Origin: Nostoc sp. LEGE 06077
GTDB lineage: Bacteria > Cyanobacteriota > Cyanobacteriia > Cyanobacteriales > Nostocaceae
Reading direction: 5' to 3'
NCBI RefSeq assembly: GCF_015207705.1
Contig: NZ_JADEWI010000003.1
Coordinates: forward strand, 62,001-126,000
Length of the DNA: 64,000 bases
A program made the translations under genes and the position numbers. The notes under the pieces are model-generated. The model was given only the letters and a program-made list of their open reading frames with translations, had not been told where the DNA came from and searched no databases. Shown here one piece after another: positions 24,062-34,089 of the stretch. The first letter of the stretch is position 1. Every line of letters begins with the position of its first letter.

Positions 24062-25471
24062 ATGTCTTACGTCTCCCTACTAAAAAATATACCTGAAATT
24101 TTAAGCCAGCCAACTGGAATTGCCGCTATTGCCTCAATTGGTATTCATGGTGCTATTGCGTTAATTGTGCCATTAATGCCTGTAGATCCAAATAAACCTA
24201 AAGATACAGCATCTGCAAAATCAGTTGGCATTTTGGAATTAAGCCAAGCTGATCAAAATCGTTTACCCCAAACTCCAGGTGCATCTCAATTTGCTGTGCA
24301 ACCGCAATTACCTAGATTGTCGCAGCAACAGCAATTAGCACTACAACCACAAGTACCACCATCTTTTAATAGCCAGACAACTGTAATACCTCCCCTTCCA
24401 CCATCTAGTTATACACAGTCAGCACTGCCATCTTTACCGACAACATCTAATAACTACGGTGTTTCCTCATTACCTACAAAGCAGTCTATACAGTTTCCCA
24501 AACAAAATTTTCGATTTGACAATTCTGGGTTTAAAGCTGGAAACCAAAAATTTACCGCATCAATTCCTAATTTTGATGACAAGCCTGTAATTCCCGAAAA
24601 GTCGCAACCACTTCCAGTCGACAAATTACCTGATTTACCCCCAGCGACAATACCACCAGAAATACTGAATAGCCCAATTCCCAGTCGAGCCTCTAGCTCA
24701 AATATTACAACGGCAAATAGCAGAATTACTCCTCAACCCACACAGCCTGAGCCAGAGAATAATGCAGCGGTTACGCCAAACCGGACTTTAGAAACTGGTA
24801 TTCCGCAAACGCCGAAGGTTGGAGATAATACAACTTCGTCCACAGCAAGTCTCCCCCCTTTAAAACCAATCACAACGCCTAGTTTGCCCACAAAAGCTAC
24901 CAACCAGACGCTAATAGCTCAAGCAGAATCTTACGCAGAATTGAGAAAAGCACTCCAGCAGCAATATCCCAATTCCGAAGAAAAAGGAGTCATTCGGGAT
25001 ACTATTGGTGTGAGCAAAGCAGGTGTGGAAGGTACAGTCTTAGGCGTTTTAGTAGTAGATCCTGATGGCAAAGTATTGGATATTAAATTCCAAGATAAAT
25101 TGCTTTCTCCAGTACTGCAATTAAAAGCAAGGCAATATTTCAACGCCAAGTCTTTAAAGGGAGAGAAAACAATTAGCCGTTATCCATTTAACCTGCGTTT
25201 CCAAGACAGTAGCAAAACTGCTGGTGATATTTCTCAGCCAATCCAGACACCTTCAGCGACAACTCAACCCGCAACAGGTAGCCAGCAAATAATTATACCA
25301 GCAGGTAATAGTAATCAGCTAAAGCCTAATCCAACAGTGACGGCAAAACCCTTGTTCACACCCGAAAGTAATAGCAATCAGCGAGCAGTTTCTCAAGAAC
25401 CTGATCGTCAACTAATCCAAAAGTTGCGTGAAGTAAAGGAAAAAAGAGAAAATTCTAATTCAGAAAAGTAA
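24062..25471 (+). CDS. TonB-like energy-transducer family protein
   Basis: The 469-aa protein has one N-terminal membrane helix (about residues 18-38), then a long Pro/Gln/Ser-rich periplasmic region (60-290). A TonB-C-like domain follows (about 290-385) with ALQQQYPNSEEKGVIRDTIG and VLGVLVVDPDGKVLDIKFQD, and then a low-complexity tail. TonB proteins couple inner-membrane force to outer-membrane receptors; several Nostoc TonB-like proteins have other envelope roles. No ExbBD genes or receptor lie nearby. Confidence 0.75.
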   Translation: MSYVSLLKNIPEILSQPTGIAAIASIGIHGAIALIVPLMPVDPNKPKDTASAKSVGILELSQADQNRLPQTPGASQFAVQPQLPRLSQQQQLALQPQVPPSFNSQTTVIPPLPPSSYTQSALPSLPTTSNNYGVSSLPTKQSIQFPKQNFRFDNSGFKAGNQKFTASIPNFDDKPVIPEKSQPLPVDKLPDLPPATIPPEILNSPIPSRASSSNITTANSRITPQPTQPEPENNAAVTPNRTLETGIPQTPKVGDNTTSSTASLPPLKPITTPSLPTKATNQTLIAQAESYAELRKALQQQYPNSEEKGVIRDTIGVSKAGVEGTVLGVLVVDPDGKVLDIKFQDKLLSPVLQLKARQYFNAKSLKGEKTISRYPFNLRFQDSSKTAGDISQPIQTPSATTQPATGSQQIIIPAGNSNQLKPNPTVTAKPLFTPESNSNQRAVSQEPDRQLIQKLREVKEKRENSNSEK

Positions 25472-25730
25472 CGTTGCTAGTTTTCTGGAATAGCGATCGC
25501 TCTCATTTTACAGTAGCCACTGATGTATGAGAGCGAATCACTAGATTCAATCATTTTTTACTGACTTGGACAACTGCTTTTTTAGCCAACGCCAAAAATC
25601 TTTAAGCGTTGCGTTTCTAGCTGCGGTTTTATTTTCGTCATAGCTTGCTTGGTACTACTATAATTCACAACCAAAAAACTTCACTAAACGTCTTAACTCT
25701 TACCAATAACTTTTATAAACGCAGTATAAT

Positions 25731-26117
25731 TCACCATAATATCTGCACAGGATAACTCTCAAACACACTGTCTTTAGTAACTATAGGTATGCTCTGCATC
25801 AAAGATTGAGAAATTATCAGCCTATCAAATGGATCTTTATGGTAAAAAGGCAGCGTTACTAACTCATATAAATGTTCTGGCTGTATTTCAAGTAATTCAA
25901 TTGCGTTACCATAAACCTGTTGTTTAACCAACTCAGTAAAAGTCATATCTAGTTCTAGCTTGCCAATACTGACTTTGATAGATATTTCCCAAAAACTTGC
26001 TATGCTCAAAAATCTTTGATTTTGCTGATCTTCAATGAGGTTTTTTGCTGTATCACTGAGATTTAAACTGCCTTCAATAAACCATAAAAACGTATGGGTA
26101 TCGAGCATGAGCCTCAT
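25731..26117 (-). CDS. PIN-domain toxin (VapC-like)
   Basis: A 128-aa PIN domain: N-terminal MLDTHTFLWF with the first acidic residue (Asp6), SFWEISIKVSIGKL with the conserved Glu, and KDPFDRLI with the later Asp residues. The C-terminus is IVTKDSVFESYPVQILW. PIN toxins are RNases that often cleave tRNA or mRNA. The start codon overlaps the antitoxin stop by 4 bp (ATGA), the classic toxin-antitoxin arrangement. Confidence 0.92.
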   Translation of the reverse strand: MRLMLDTHTFLWFIEGSLNLSDTAKNLIEDQQNQRFLSIASFWEISIKVSIGKLELDMTFTELVKQQVYGNAIELLEIQPEHLYELVTLPFYHKDPFDRLIISQSLMQSIPIVTKDSVFESYPVQILW

Positions 26118-26341
26118 GGAGCGTATTCCTCAAAATCTGCCAATGGCTCATCAAAATCATCTGACATTTTCACTAAACCCTTAGCACTACCGAACTTTGG
26201 ATGTGCTTTCACTCCTCCAATCGGCACAATTTTAAAAGATGTCCCATCGTTGCGTGTGATAATCACTTCTTCTCCACTAGCTACCTCTTCAATTAGTTCG
26301 GCTAGGCGAGTCTCAGCTTCTTTTAAATTAATTTGGTGCAT
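26114..26341 (-). CDS. Phd/YefM-type antitoxin
   Basis: The protein begins MHQINLKEAETRLAELIEEV and continues with GEEVIITRNDGTSFKIVPI, the DNA-binding Phd fold, then an acidic tail (SDDFDEPLADFEEYAP) suited to binding the PIN toxin. I chose the ATG at 26341, giving 75 residues. An upstream in-frame start at 26446 would add 35 residues of non-family sequence. It probably represses its own promoter, next to the divergent DUF29 gene. Confidence 0.9.
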   Translation of the reverse strand: MHQINLKEAETRLAELIEEVASGEEVIITRNDGTSFKIVPIGGVKAHPKFGSAKGLVKMSDDFDEPLADFEEYAP

Positions 26342-26439
26342 TGATAGTCTTTCCCAGTTCTCTGGATTTTGGTGGTTTGCATCTATAAATTTATAATTGT
26401 ATATGATTAGATTATGGAATGTAGGTAGAAGGTAAAAAT

Positions 26440-26883
26440 ATGACAATTACTACCAACTTAAAACAAATCTATGAAACCGATGAAAATTTATGGCTAGAAG
26501 AAACTATTAAATTATTAAAACAAAGGCAGTTTACCCAACTAGATATAGAAAACTTAATTGAGGAATTAATCAGTTTGGGGAAAAGAGATTTAGCTAAAGC
26601 TAAAAGTCTTTTAAGACAAATTATGATTCATATATTATTACTCCAGTATTGGCAGATAGAGTATGAGAGAAATTATCATCATTGGCTTGGAGAAATTAAA
26701 ACTTTTAGATATGACTTAAATAATCATCTAAACACAAATTTAATGAATAAATTGCAGGATGATTTAGAGAATATTTATCAAAGTGCAATTGATTTTGTGC
26801 AAGTTAAAACAGATTTAACAATTTTCCCCGAAAAATGTCCTTACACTCTTGCAGAATTATTGGATGACAATTATTTGCCTTGA
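26440..26883 (+). CDS. DUF29 family protein
   Basis: A 147-aa helical protein with the cyanobacterial DUF29 pattern: YETDENLWLEETIKLLKQ, DIENLIEELISLGKR, HILLLQYWQ and the C-terminal FPEKCPYTLAELLDDNYLP. The molecular function of this family is not known. It is transcribed divergently from the toxin-antitoxin pair, which is common for this family in Nostoc-type genomes. Confidence 0.88.
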   Translation: MTITTNLKQIYETDENLWLEETIKLLKQRQFTQLDIENLIEELISLGKRDLAKAKSLLRQIMIHILLLQYWQIEYERNYHHWLGEIKTFRYDLNNHLNTNLMNKLQDDLENIYQSAIDFVQVKTDLTIFPEKCPYTLAELLDDNYLP

Positions 26884-27007
26884 TTTGACTAAAGGTGTGG
26901 TAAGAGTGAGCGCTTTTTAAACCTCTCCAAACAACTTTTATTCTTAGACTGTTGACATTGGGTAATTTTAGATGCTTTTTAAATTTATTTAAATTAAAAT
27001 AATAATC

Positions 27008-27595
27008 TTAAATTTTTCGCTGCAACCACGCAAAAACTTCATCAACAGAGAGCGTTAAATTCAAATCTTCTAACACTGGTAAGATATCTTTTCCAGCTAA
27101 TAAATCAGGTAAACAATTAGGCTGGTAAACTAAAATAGAACGTTCACTGGGGTCAATCAGCCATCCGAGCTTACTGCCGTTTCTTAAACAATGTAAAATA
27201 TTGCCAGTGACTTTAGTTTGACTTTGAGCAGGAGAGAGAATTTCTATTATCCAATTCGGCGCAAAATCAATGCCACCGCTAATAATTTCACCGCTATCAT
27301 CAAGTGGTAATAGATTTTTAGAAAGAACCACCACATCAGGAACTACGGAACGATTACCAAAGGTACAGCGCAATTCTGGGAAGGCTTCGTAATTACTATC
27401 TAGATCATCAATTATTGCAACTAGACGTTTTTGCAATAAGCTGTGTTTACCTCCTCCCATAGGTTTCTGAATTGCCTCTGCGTTAATATATTCCCAAGCT
27501 GGTGACTCTTCAATGTATGGAAGTTTTAAGAACTCCTCTAGAGTCGTGCTTTCTGGTACTGGGATTCTCCCTGGTGTCAACTTAACATTTTTCAT
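27008..27595 (-). CDS. Uma2 family (DUF820) putative endonuclease
   Basis: A 195-aa protein of the PD-(D/E)XK-like Uma2 family, abundant in cyanobacteria. Recognisable blocks are SPAWEYINAEAIQKPMGGGKHS, VVPDVVVLSK (catalytic Asp) and NWIIEILSPAQSQTKV (Glu, Lys). The C-terminal strands are LGWLIDPSERSILVYQP. The biological role is unsettled. A second Uma2 gene lies at 49675. Confidence 0.9.
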   Translation of the reverse strand: MKNVKLTPGRIPVPESTTLEEFLKLPYIEESPAWEYINAEAIQKPMGGGKHSLLQKRLVAIIDDLDSNYEAFPELRCTFGNRSVVPDVVVLSKNLLPLDDSGEIISGGIDFAPNWIIEILSPAQSQTKVTGNILHCLRNGSKLGWLIDPSERSILVYQPNCLPDLLAGKDILPVLEDLNLTLSVDEVFAWLQRKI

Positions 27596-27896
27596 CTTTA
27601 GGTTTTTAACTCATAAATTCTATGACTTCATAAACAGTGATAGTTAGATTTTCTCAAATTAACTTGGCAAAATGCGATTAGCGACAATGTGGGATTACAC
27701 ACTCAAACCGATGAAGTTCAGTTAGAGTTGATTCAGGAAACACAGCAAGTAGTATTCATCTAAAATGCAGATTTTTTGATGATTAAGGAGTGAAATTCAA
27801 TCTATAGATCCAGGGTGATCGCACTGTATATTTACGGGTTTAATCGCTAGGATGTGCGGATTATCATAGACAATGTAGCATTTCGAGTTATTCAGA
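27596..27896. other. intergenic region with a possible gene remnant
   Basis: About 300 bp without an intact gene. Around 27670-27764 one + strand frame reads a plausible protein tail ending in QETQQVVFI and a stop, but it has no start. It may be a decayed fragment. Confidence 0.3.
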
Positions 27897-28481
27897 ATGA
27901 GTATTTGCATCGAATATATTGAGAATCTACTAATCAAGGGAGAATGGAAAAAAGCAGATTTTGAGACTGAAAAGCTTATTTTCTCATTCTGTAACTCAGG
28001 AAAGCAGTTATGGTTAACACTTGAGGATATTGATCATATTCCTCTTGAGATTTTGGCTTGTTTAGAGAAGTTATGGGCAACTCATAGCCAAGGGCGTTTT
28101 GGCTTCCAACTTCAGGAACAAATTCACAATAGTGTTAGGGCTGATGTTAGAAATAATACACGAGATATCATCAAAGGAATTATATCTAATGTTTTGCATG
28201 GTAATACTGACTCTATGAGTGATAAAGAAGTTTTGATGGTGCCATACTTTTTCGGTGTCAAGGTGGGATGGATAGAAGGGCATCCTATGGACTCTTTAGG
28301 TGCTTATGGAAGAGATAAAAATTATGAAGAGTTGACTTTTGATTTGAGTGCCCCAGCAGGACATTTACCCTGCCTAATACCGTTTCACTTTAAGTTTGAT
28401 ACAAATAGGCCGCAGGGGGGCAGAGGAGCAGGGGAGCAGAGGAGAAATTATTTGTATCATTTATTTGGTGAAATGGTATAA
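27897..28481 (+). CDS. GUN4-domain protein with MITE-derived C-terminus
   Basis: The 194-aa protein shows the GUN4 pattern: an N-terminal helix with LLIKGEWKKADFETEKLI, IPLEILACLEKLWATHSQGRFGFQ (residues 48-71), FFGVKVGWIEG, and SAPAGHLP. GUN4 proteins bind porphyrins; single-domain forms regulate Mg-chelatase, but many cyanobacterial paralogues have unknown roles. From residue 160 on the reading frame runs through a 108-bp repeat element also found at 58839, which supplies the last 35 residues and the stop. The native C-terminus is therefore replaced. This is probably a paralogue and not the principal gun4. Confidence 0.75.
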   Translation: MSICIEYIENLLIKGEWKKADFETEKLIFSFCNSGKQLWLTLEDIDHIPLEILACLEKLWATHSQGRFGFQLQEQIHNSVRADVRNNTRDIIKGIISNVLHGNTDSMSDKEVLMVPYFFGVKVGWIEGHPMDSLGAYGRDKNYEELTFDLSAPAGHLPCLIPFHFKFDTNRPQGGRGAGEQRRNYLYHLFGEMV

Positions 28482-28482
28482 C
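28375..28482. mobile_element. MITE-like repeat, copy 1
   Basis: A 108-bp element with terminal inverted repeats (TAATACCGTTTCACTTTAA at one end; ATACCATTTCACC, as complement, at the other) and inner ATACAAATA/TATTTGTAT. A purine-rich core GGGGCAGAGGAGCAGGGGAG lies between. It is nearly identical to 58839-58946 and fused in frame to the GUN4-like gene. Confidence 0.85.
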
Positions 28483-28638
28483 TTGGTGGTCACTAAATCA
28501 TCACTCAAAACGGATTAATTTAGAAACACTGTTCAAAAAGTATGGCATTCTTGGAATTTCAGGAAGTCTTGTTAAGTATACCTGTTCGGTTCAACTTCAC
28601 TTTTTTAAGCGTGTACGATTAGCTTGTAGCTAAAGCAA

Positions 28639-28670
28639 AAAGCCCGCATTTGCGGGCTTTCAAAATCAAT
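28639..28670 (-). terminator. Rho-independent terminator of typA
   Basis: AAAGCCCGCA (28639-28648) and TGCGGGCTTT (28651-28660) form a 10-bp stem. On the - strand it is followed by T-rich DNA just after the typA stop. Confidence 0.85.
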
Positions 28671-28683
28671 TAAGCAGATTTAC

Positions 28684-30474
28684 TTAGCGTTTTGCCAATT
28701 TCTTCGACATCTTCCGTAGGCGAATAGATTGGGGTGTAACTTCCACTAATTCATCGGGGCCGATGTACTCTAACGCCCGTTCTAAACTCATGTCGATTGG
28801 TGCTTGCAACTGAACCAATTCATCACCACCAGCGGCGCGGTGGTTGGTTAATTGTTTGGTTTTGCAAACATTCAATTCCAAGTCTTGAGGACGGTTGTGT
28901 TCACCGACAATCATACCTCGGTAAACTTTAGTACCTGGAACAATAAAGAATGAACCTCTATCTTCGGCGTTCTTCATGGCGTAGAAAGTAGAAACGCCTT
29001 CTTCAAAGGAGATGAGAACGCCTTTGTTACGGGCTTCAATATCACCACTGAGTTGACGGTAGTCTAAGAAACTGTGGTTCATGATGCCTTCACCACGGGT
29101 CATCCGCATGAATTCACCACGGAAACCAATCAAACCACGGGCGGGAATGACAAACTCTAGCTGGGTGCGATCGCCACTTCCCGGCTGCATATCTTGCATT
29201 TCGCCTTTGCGTTGTCCCAAACGTTCAATACAGCTACCAACTGCATCAGCAGGAACGTCTAAAACCAAGAGTTCATAAGGTTCGCAAGGTTGACCGTTGA
29301 TTTCGCGGTAAATTACTTGTGGTTGGGATACCTGGAATTCAAAACCTTCGCGGCGCATGGTTTCGATTAAGATACCCAAGTGCAGTTCTCCACGACCGGA
29401 AACTAGGAATTTATCGGGGGAGTCGGTTTCTTCAACGCGTAAAGCCACGTTGGTTTCTAGTTCGCGGAATAGGCGATCGCGTACTTGTCTGGATGTTACC
29501 AATTTACCTTCTTGACCAGCAAAGGGTGAATCATTTACCCAGAAGGTCATTTGTAAGGTAGGCTCATCTACTTTAATTAGTGGTAAGGCTTGTGGTTCGG
29601 TTGGGTCTGTGATTGTTTCACCAATGTAAGCATCAGCAAAACCCGCAACCGCGACAATGTAACCTGCGGTTGCTTCTTCCATCTCTACCCGCTTCAGACC
29701 TTCAAAGCCCATCAGCTTGGTGATTTTGCCTTTGACAATAGCGCCACTCTCTGTTACCAAAGCCGCTTGTTGTCCAGCGCGGATAGTACCGTTGTGGATT
29801 CTGCCAATGACAATCCGTCCTAGGTATTCAGAATAATCTAGGGTTGTGACTTGCAATTGCAGGGGCTTGTTGATGTCGCCTACTGGTGGTGGAACGTGTT
29901 GGAGAATCGCATTAAACAGGGGTTGCATATCAACCGCTTCTGCTTCCATGCTTTCTTTGGCATAACCTGCCATACCGGAGGCGAACAGATAGGTGAAATC
30001 ACACTGGTCTTCGTCTGCGCCTAATTCCAAGAACAGATCCAAAACTTTATCAACAGCAACGTGGGGGTCAGCTTTGGCGCGATCAATTTTGTTGAGTACG
30101 ACAATGGGGCGCAAACCTTTTTCCAGAGCTTTTTTCAACACGAAGCGGGTTTGAGGCATGGGGCCTTCATTGGCATCAACAATTAGCAGACAACCATCAA
30201 CCATGCCGAGTACACGTTCAACTTCACCACCGAAGTCAGCGTGTCCAGGAGTATCAACAATATTGATCAGCGTCTCTTTGTAGCGAACTGCTGTATTTTT
30301 AGAAAGAATTGTGATTCCGCGCTCACGTTCGAGGGCGTTGGAGTCCATGACGCAATCCGGAACGTCTTCGCCTTCGCGGAAAATGCCGGATTGTTTGAGG
30401 AGTGCATCAACCAAGGTGGTTTTGCCGTGGTCTACGTGGGCGATAATGGCGACGTTACGAATTGGGAGCGTCAT
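28684..30474 (-). CDS. typA: translational GTPase TypA/BipA
   Basis: A 596-aa ribosome-associated GTPase of the EF-G family. The G1 motif AHVDHGKTT (12-20), [19 protein letters not shown] and NKIDR are intact, followed by the domain II and V segments and a C-terminal domain with [12 protein letters not shown] and the basic tail KMSKKLAKR. It acts in ribosome assembly and stress adaptation. It is monocistronic, with its own terminator downstream. Confidence 0.97.
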   Translation of the reverse strand: MTLPIRNVAIIAHVDHGKTTLVDALLKQSGIFREGEDVPDCVMDSNALERERGITILSKNTAVRYKETLINIVDTPGHADFGGEVERVLGMVDGCLLIVDANEGPMPQTRFVLKKALEKGLRPIVVLNKIDRAKADPHVAVDKVLDLFLELGADEDQCDFTYLFASGMAGYAKESMEAEAVDMQPLFNAILQHVPPPVGDINKPLQLQVTTLDYSEYLGRIVIGRIHNGTIRAGQQAALVTESGAIVKGKITKLMGFEGLKRVEMEEATAGYIVAVAGFADAYIGETITDPTEPQALPLIKVDEPTLQMTFWVNDSPFAGQEGKLVTSRQVRDRLFRELETNVALRVEETDSPDKFLVSGRGELHLGILIETMRREGFEFQVSQPQVIYREINGQPCEPYELLVLDVPADAVGSCIERLGQRKGEMQDMQPGSGDRTQLEFVIPARGLIGFRGEFMRMTRGEGIMNHSFLDYRQLSGDIEARNKGVLISFEEGVSTFYAMKNAEDRGSFFIVPGTKVYRGMIVGEHNRPQDLELNVCKTKQLTNHRAAGGDELVQLQAPIDMSLERALEYIGPDELVEVTPQSIRLRKMSKKLAKR

Positions 30475-30913
30475 AGAGGCTTATTGTGAACTCTAGAGAG
30501 GTTTTGTAGATTTACATTTAAGTGCTAGGCTGTTTTAACAGAATTAGTGTTGTTATGCAAATTCTGTAAAGAACCTTTAACAATTCTAGCTTAATTGAAA
30601 CAATTACGATGCGTTTTGTAAATGCTGCTGAGGCAAAAATTTGGCGATTTTTAAAATAGCAGCATTAAACTTACAACCACTCTAAGTAATATTTACATTT
30701 TGTTGAGAGTTCAATATCCCAGAGGCTTTTGTAGCTAATTCTTTTTGTATCTGGCTAACAACAAATAATTTGCATTTATTTTACATTTATACTACTTAGA
30801 AGAATCGCAACTAGTAGGAATTAGGCAGAAGGCAAAAGGCAGAAGGCAGGGGAAAAAGTCTTACTATTGCTTTCTTAACATATCCGACCACCGCTATATA
30901 TATTTTTTTCCCA
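30475..30913. other. intergenic region upstream of typA
   Basis: About 440 bp of AT-rich DNA holding the typA promoter. A stretch of GCAGAAGGCAGGGG-like repeat lies near 30825-30855. No gene is evident. Confidence 0.45.
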
Positions 30914-30941
30914 TAAAAAAGCCTCCCAATATTGGGAGGCT
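30914..30941 (-). terminator. Rho-independent terminator of the large membrane protein gene
   Basis: AGCCTCCCAAT (30920-30930) and ATTGGGAGGCT (30931-30941) are a perfect palindrome, followed on the - strand by TTTTTTATG. Confidence 0.88.
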
Positions 30942-30969
30942 GAAATTTTAGCGGAGACAACTGTTTAGC

Positions 30970-33900
30970 CTAAACAAATACAACAGCGATCGCCCCACCA
31001 ACTGCGGCGAAAATAGCAGAAACGACGGCTGTGGCAAATAACCACCAAGCGGCTGAGGCTGCGGCTTTGCGGGTTTCTTCGGCTTGGCGTTGGGCTTGAT
31101 GTTTGACTTCTTCGAGGCGGCGTTGGGCTTCGTGTTGCAGGCGTTCAGCACGTTGCAAGACTGTGTTACGGGCGCGTTCTACTTGATCAATAATCCGATT
31201 GGCATCTTCCTCAGAAATATCCTCACGGGAACTCATGATGGAAACTAGGGTATCACGGTTGAATGCAGATAAGCGATCGCGCAAGGCATCAAATCCGGCC
31301 TGGGGATCGTCAAATAACTGCCGTACATCGCGCTTAACTCCATCGTAATTAAGTTCTGGACGATCTAAGGAGTTGAGATAGTTGCGGATACGACCAAAAA
31401 CTCCATCAACGACATCTTGTATCCGTCGTTGAATACCCCGCACTTGCTCGACAAATTGCTCCCGTACCGAGACAATATTATCGGCAATTTTGGCGGCTTC
31501 TTCATCGCTCATATCTTCCCGAATCTTGAGCAAAGCGATGATGGTGGAACGGTCAAAATGAGCCAAGCGATCGCTCAAACTTTCCACCCCTACCCGTGGA
31601 TCATGCAACAATAATTGCAAGTCCCGTTTAATGCCTTCGGGGTTGAGTTCTTCTTTGCCAGTTTGGCGCAGATATTCTTCTAGATAAGCTTTGAATGTAT
31701 CCATTCTTTGTTGTGTACGCGTCGCTAGACGGCGTGGCGCACGCACAAAGTTGCGGATGGATGTTTGCACAGAGTCAATCACTTGGTTGACTTGTTCTTC
31801 ACTCAAGTCTTGACGTTGACTCAACAATTTGACTAAGGTATCTCGGTCTACCTGAGATAACCGCCGCCGCAGGGCTACTGCACCTTCTTTGGGGTTGTCA
31901 AACAACCGATTTAAATCTCGTTGAATTCCTTCGGGGTTGAGTTCTGCTTTCCCCGTGTTCCGCAGATAGTCTGTAATTGTAGTTGTTACAGAATCATATT
32001 GCTGTTTCGCCTTATCTGCTACTGCTTGCGGTGCATGGCGAAGACTGTGCCAAGAATCTTCAACAACATTAATAATGTCATTAACTTGGTCTTCGTTGAG
32101 GTCTTGGCGCTGACTTAACAACTGTACTAAGGTATCACGGTCAAAGCGAGACAATCTCGTTTGAATAGCACTCATCCCAGCTTGGGGGTCTTCTAATAAT
32201 CGCTTGAGGTCGGCGCGAATAGCATCAGGATTTAATTCGGCTTTGCCTGTGTTACGCAGATATGATTCAACATTCAACCACAGGGTTTCTGCTTGATATT
32301 TTGCCTGTTCGGCGATACCTTGCGCTTCAATTAAAACGCGATCGCGCTGTTTTTCTAATTCATCTAAAATTGGTTCAACTTCGTATACTTGCACATCGTT
32401 GCGTTCTAGGAGGATTTTCCGCATTTCCTCACGGTCAATCACTGCTAGGCGGCGTGACACAGTTTCAAAATCTGCATCGGAGTCTGATAACACAGAATGA
32501 AAATTTCGTTCAATTCCTTCAGCATTCAAATCTGATTTTGGTGTCACTAACAGATAACTTTCGACTCGCCGTTGCAAATCTTGGGTAATTTCTTTTTCTT
32601 CTTCAGCTGTGACTGTGACTAATACAGATTGACGCACAGCTTCTAGGCGATCGGCAATCCGTTGAATTTCGCCTTGGGTAAGTAATCCCCGTTGTTGGAG
32701 GATATTCACAAAATCGTTGCGCGAAAGCCGTTCTAATTCTCTTTTAATGATGCCAGGATCGGCGGCTGGGTCATAGATAACATCGCGGAATTCTTGGGCG
32801 ATTTTTTCTTGACTTAATTGCCAAGCATAGGTGTTATGCAGATAGTTCTCAACATCAGCGCGAATTGGGCTGTATGGTTGGGATGGGGTAGGAAGACCTA
32901 GTTTATCTGCTTGTTCTGTGACTTTATCTTTAGCAGTAGAGAGAGATTGCCAGATTTTTTCGACATCGATATCTGACAAATCAGTACGTCCCAAAACAAT
33001 CCCCGTTAGGGCGGTGAATCCTTGTTGCAACGTCTGCTGAATGAGTCCGGGGGCGGTTTCTTGGGTTGTTTCTTTAGAGGAACGAGTTTCGGCGATTAAC
33101 TGTTCTAGTTTGGCGTTGAGTTCGTCTGTTTTGGTTTGTCCTGGGGGTAAGGATTTGAGATAGTTAACTAATTCCCCTAAACGGTCTGGAGTCGGTTGAT
33201 GTTCTCCTACTGTTTGTTGCCAAACGCTATACAGTGTATCTGCAATGCGCTTAACGTCGCGTTTAGAAAGGTCAGTCCGACTGCTGACTAAATCAATAAA
33301 TTTTTGGCGATCGATGTTGCGTAAATCAGGACTCCCGGAGATCGCTTTTAATTGTGGATCGTTGAGTAATTTTTCAAATTCACCACGTATTCTTGATACA
33401 TCCAGTTCAGGGGGACGCAGTTTTTCTAAATAATCTTCGACATTTTCCCGAATGCTGATGGGGTCTATCGCACTGCCTAATTCCCGACGTACAGCAGCGG
33501 CGGCAGCTTCTGCGGTGGCGACTACTTGCTGATTTACGGCTTTAGCGCCAAGGGCGGCGGTTGCAGTTCCCATAATGGCTTGGAACCCAGAGGTAGCAGT
33601 ATTAACCACTGAACCGATTAAGGAACCAACAGTAGTGGAACTTACCCATACTAGTAATAAGAAGTATGCGCCCCAAATTACTAAGCCAAGAATTGCTCCT
33701 AGTCTGGGATCGAAGATAACTAAGCTTAATTTTACTGCTAAGAAACTAGCGATTAATAAGGCGATCGTGACGGTGACTAGTGTCCAAATCCCGACAGCTG
33801 TGCCAATTTTGCGAATCGTTCCGCCTAAACTGCCACTTTCTCCATTATTTGAATCGGAATCAGATGAATGTCCGAGGTAGGAAATACCCGCTGCAACAGA

Positions 33901-34089
33901 GAGGTTTGTTAGCACTAGTTGAAAAGCAAAAGCGAGAATCACGCCGGAGATTAAGGCGACAAAAAAGCGTGGGCCGGATGTCAGCACCGATGCCTGCGCT
34001 GGCGTGACGCTGGAGGGATCTACAGAAATTTGTGCTACCCATAATAATGGTTTGTAGAGTCCCAACATAATTCCCGTACTTTGAATCAT
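30970..34089 (-). CDS. large membrane protein with repeated helical segments
   Basis: A 1039-aa protein. The N-terminal 190 residues contain about four membrane helices and a Gly/Ser-rich loop. The middle (about 200-960) consists of degenerate repeats of about 90-100 residues, each with a pattern like NPEGIKRDLQLLL, DPRVG, LSQRQDLSEEQVNQVID. An amphipathic, charged helix and a C-terminal membrane helix (about 1012-1036) close the protein. I do not recognise a named family. The topology suggests a membrane-tethered scaffold with a long helical domain. The ATG at 34089 has an AAGGAAAT ribosome site. Confidence 0.85.
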   Translation of the reverse strand: MIQSTGIMLGLYKPLLWVAQISVDPSSVTPAQASVLTSGPRFFVALISGVILAFAFQLVLTNLSVAAGISYLGHSSDSDSNNGESGSLGGTIRKIGTAVGIWTLVTVTIALLIASFLAVKLSLVIFDPRLGAILGLVIWGAYFLLLVWVSSTTVGSLIGSVVNTATSGFQAIMGTATAALGAKAVNQQVVATAEAAAAAVRRELGSAIDPISIRENVEDYLEKLRPPELDVSRIRGEFEKLLNDPQLKAISGSPDLRNIDRQKFIDLVSSRTDLSKRDVKRIADTLYSVWQQTVGEHQPTPDRLGELVNYLKSLPPGQTKTDELNAKLEQLIAETRSSKETTQETAPGLIQQTLQQGFTALTGIVLGRTDLSDIDVEKIWQSLSTAKDKVTEQADKLGLPTPSQPYSPIRADVENYLHNTYAWQLSQEKIAQEFRDVIYDPAADPGIIKRELERLSRNDFVNILQQRGLLTQGEIQRIADRLEAVRQSVLVTVTAEEEKEITQDLQRRVESYLLVTPKSDLNAEGIERNFHSVLSDSDADFETVSRRLAVIDREEMRKILLERNDVQVYEVEPILDELEKQRDRVLIEAQGIAEQAKYQAETLWLNVESYLRNTGKAELNPDAIRADLKRLLEDPQAGMSAIQTRLSRFDRDTLVQLLSQRQDLNEDQVNDIINVVEDSWHSLRHAPQAVADKAKQQYDSVTTTITDYLRNTGKAELNPEGIQRDLNRLFDNPKEGAVALRRRLSQVDRDTLVKLLSQRQDLSEEQVNQVIDSVQTSIRNFVRAPRRLATRTQQRMDTFKAYLEEYLRQTGKEELNPEGIKRDLQLLLHDPRVGVESLSDRLAHFDRSTIIALLKIREDMSDEEAAKIADNIVSVREQFVEQVRGIQRRIQDVVDGVFGRIRNYLNSLDRPELNYDGVKRDVRQLFDDPQAGFDALRDRLSAFNRDTLVSIMSSREDISEEDANRIIDQVERARNTVLQRAERLQHEAQRRLEEVKHQAQRQAEETRKAAASAAWWLFATAVVSAIFAAVGGAIAVVFV

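Noticed and set aside
23720-24113. Two short - strand frames before the TonB-like gene
   Set aside because: They lack protein-like composition and one overlaps the start of the well-supported TonB-like gene.
33245-33880. Long + strand frames inside the large membrane protein gene
   Set aside because: They are antisense shadows of the repeat-rich coding sequence.
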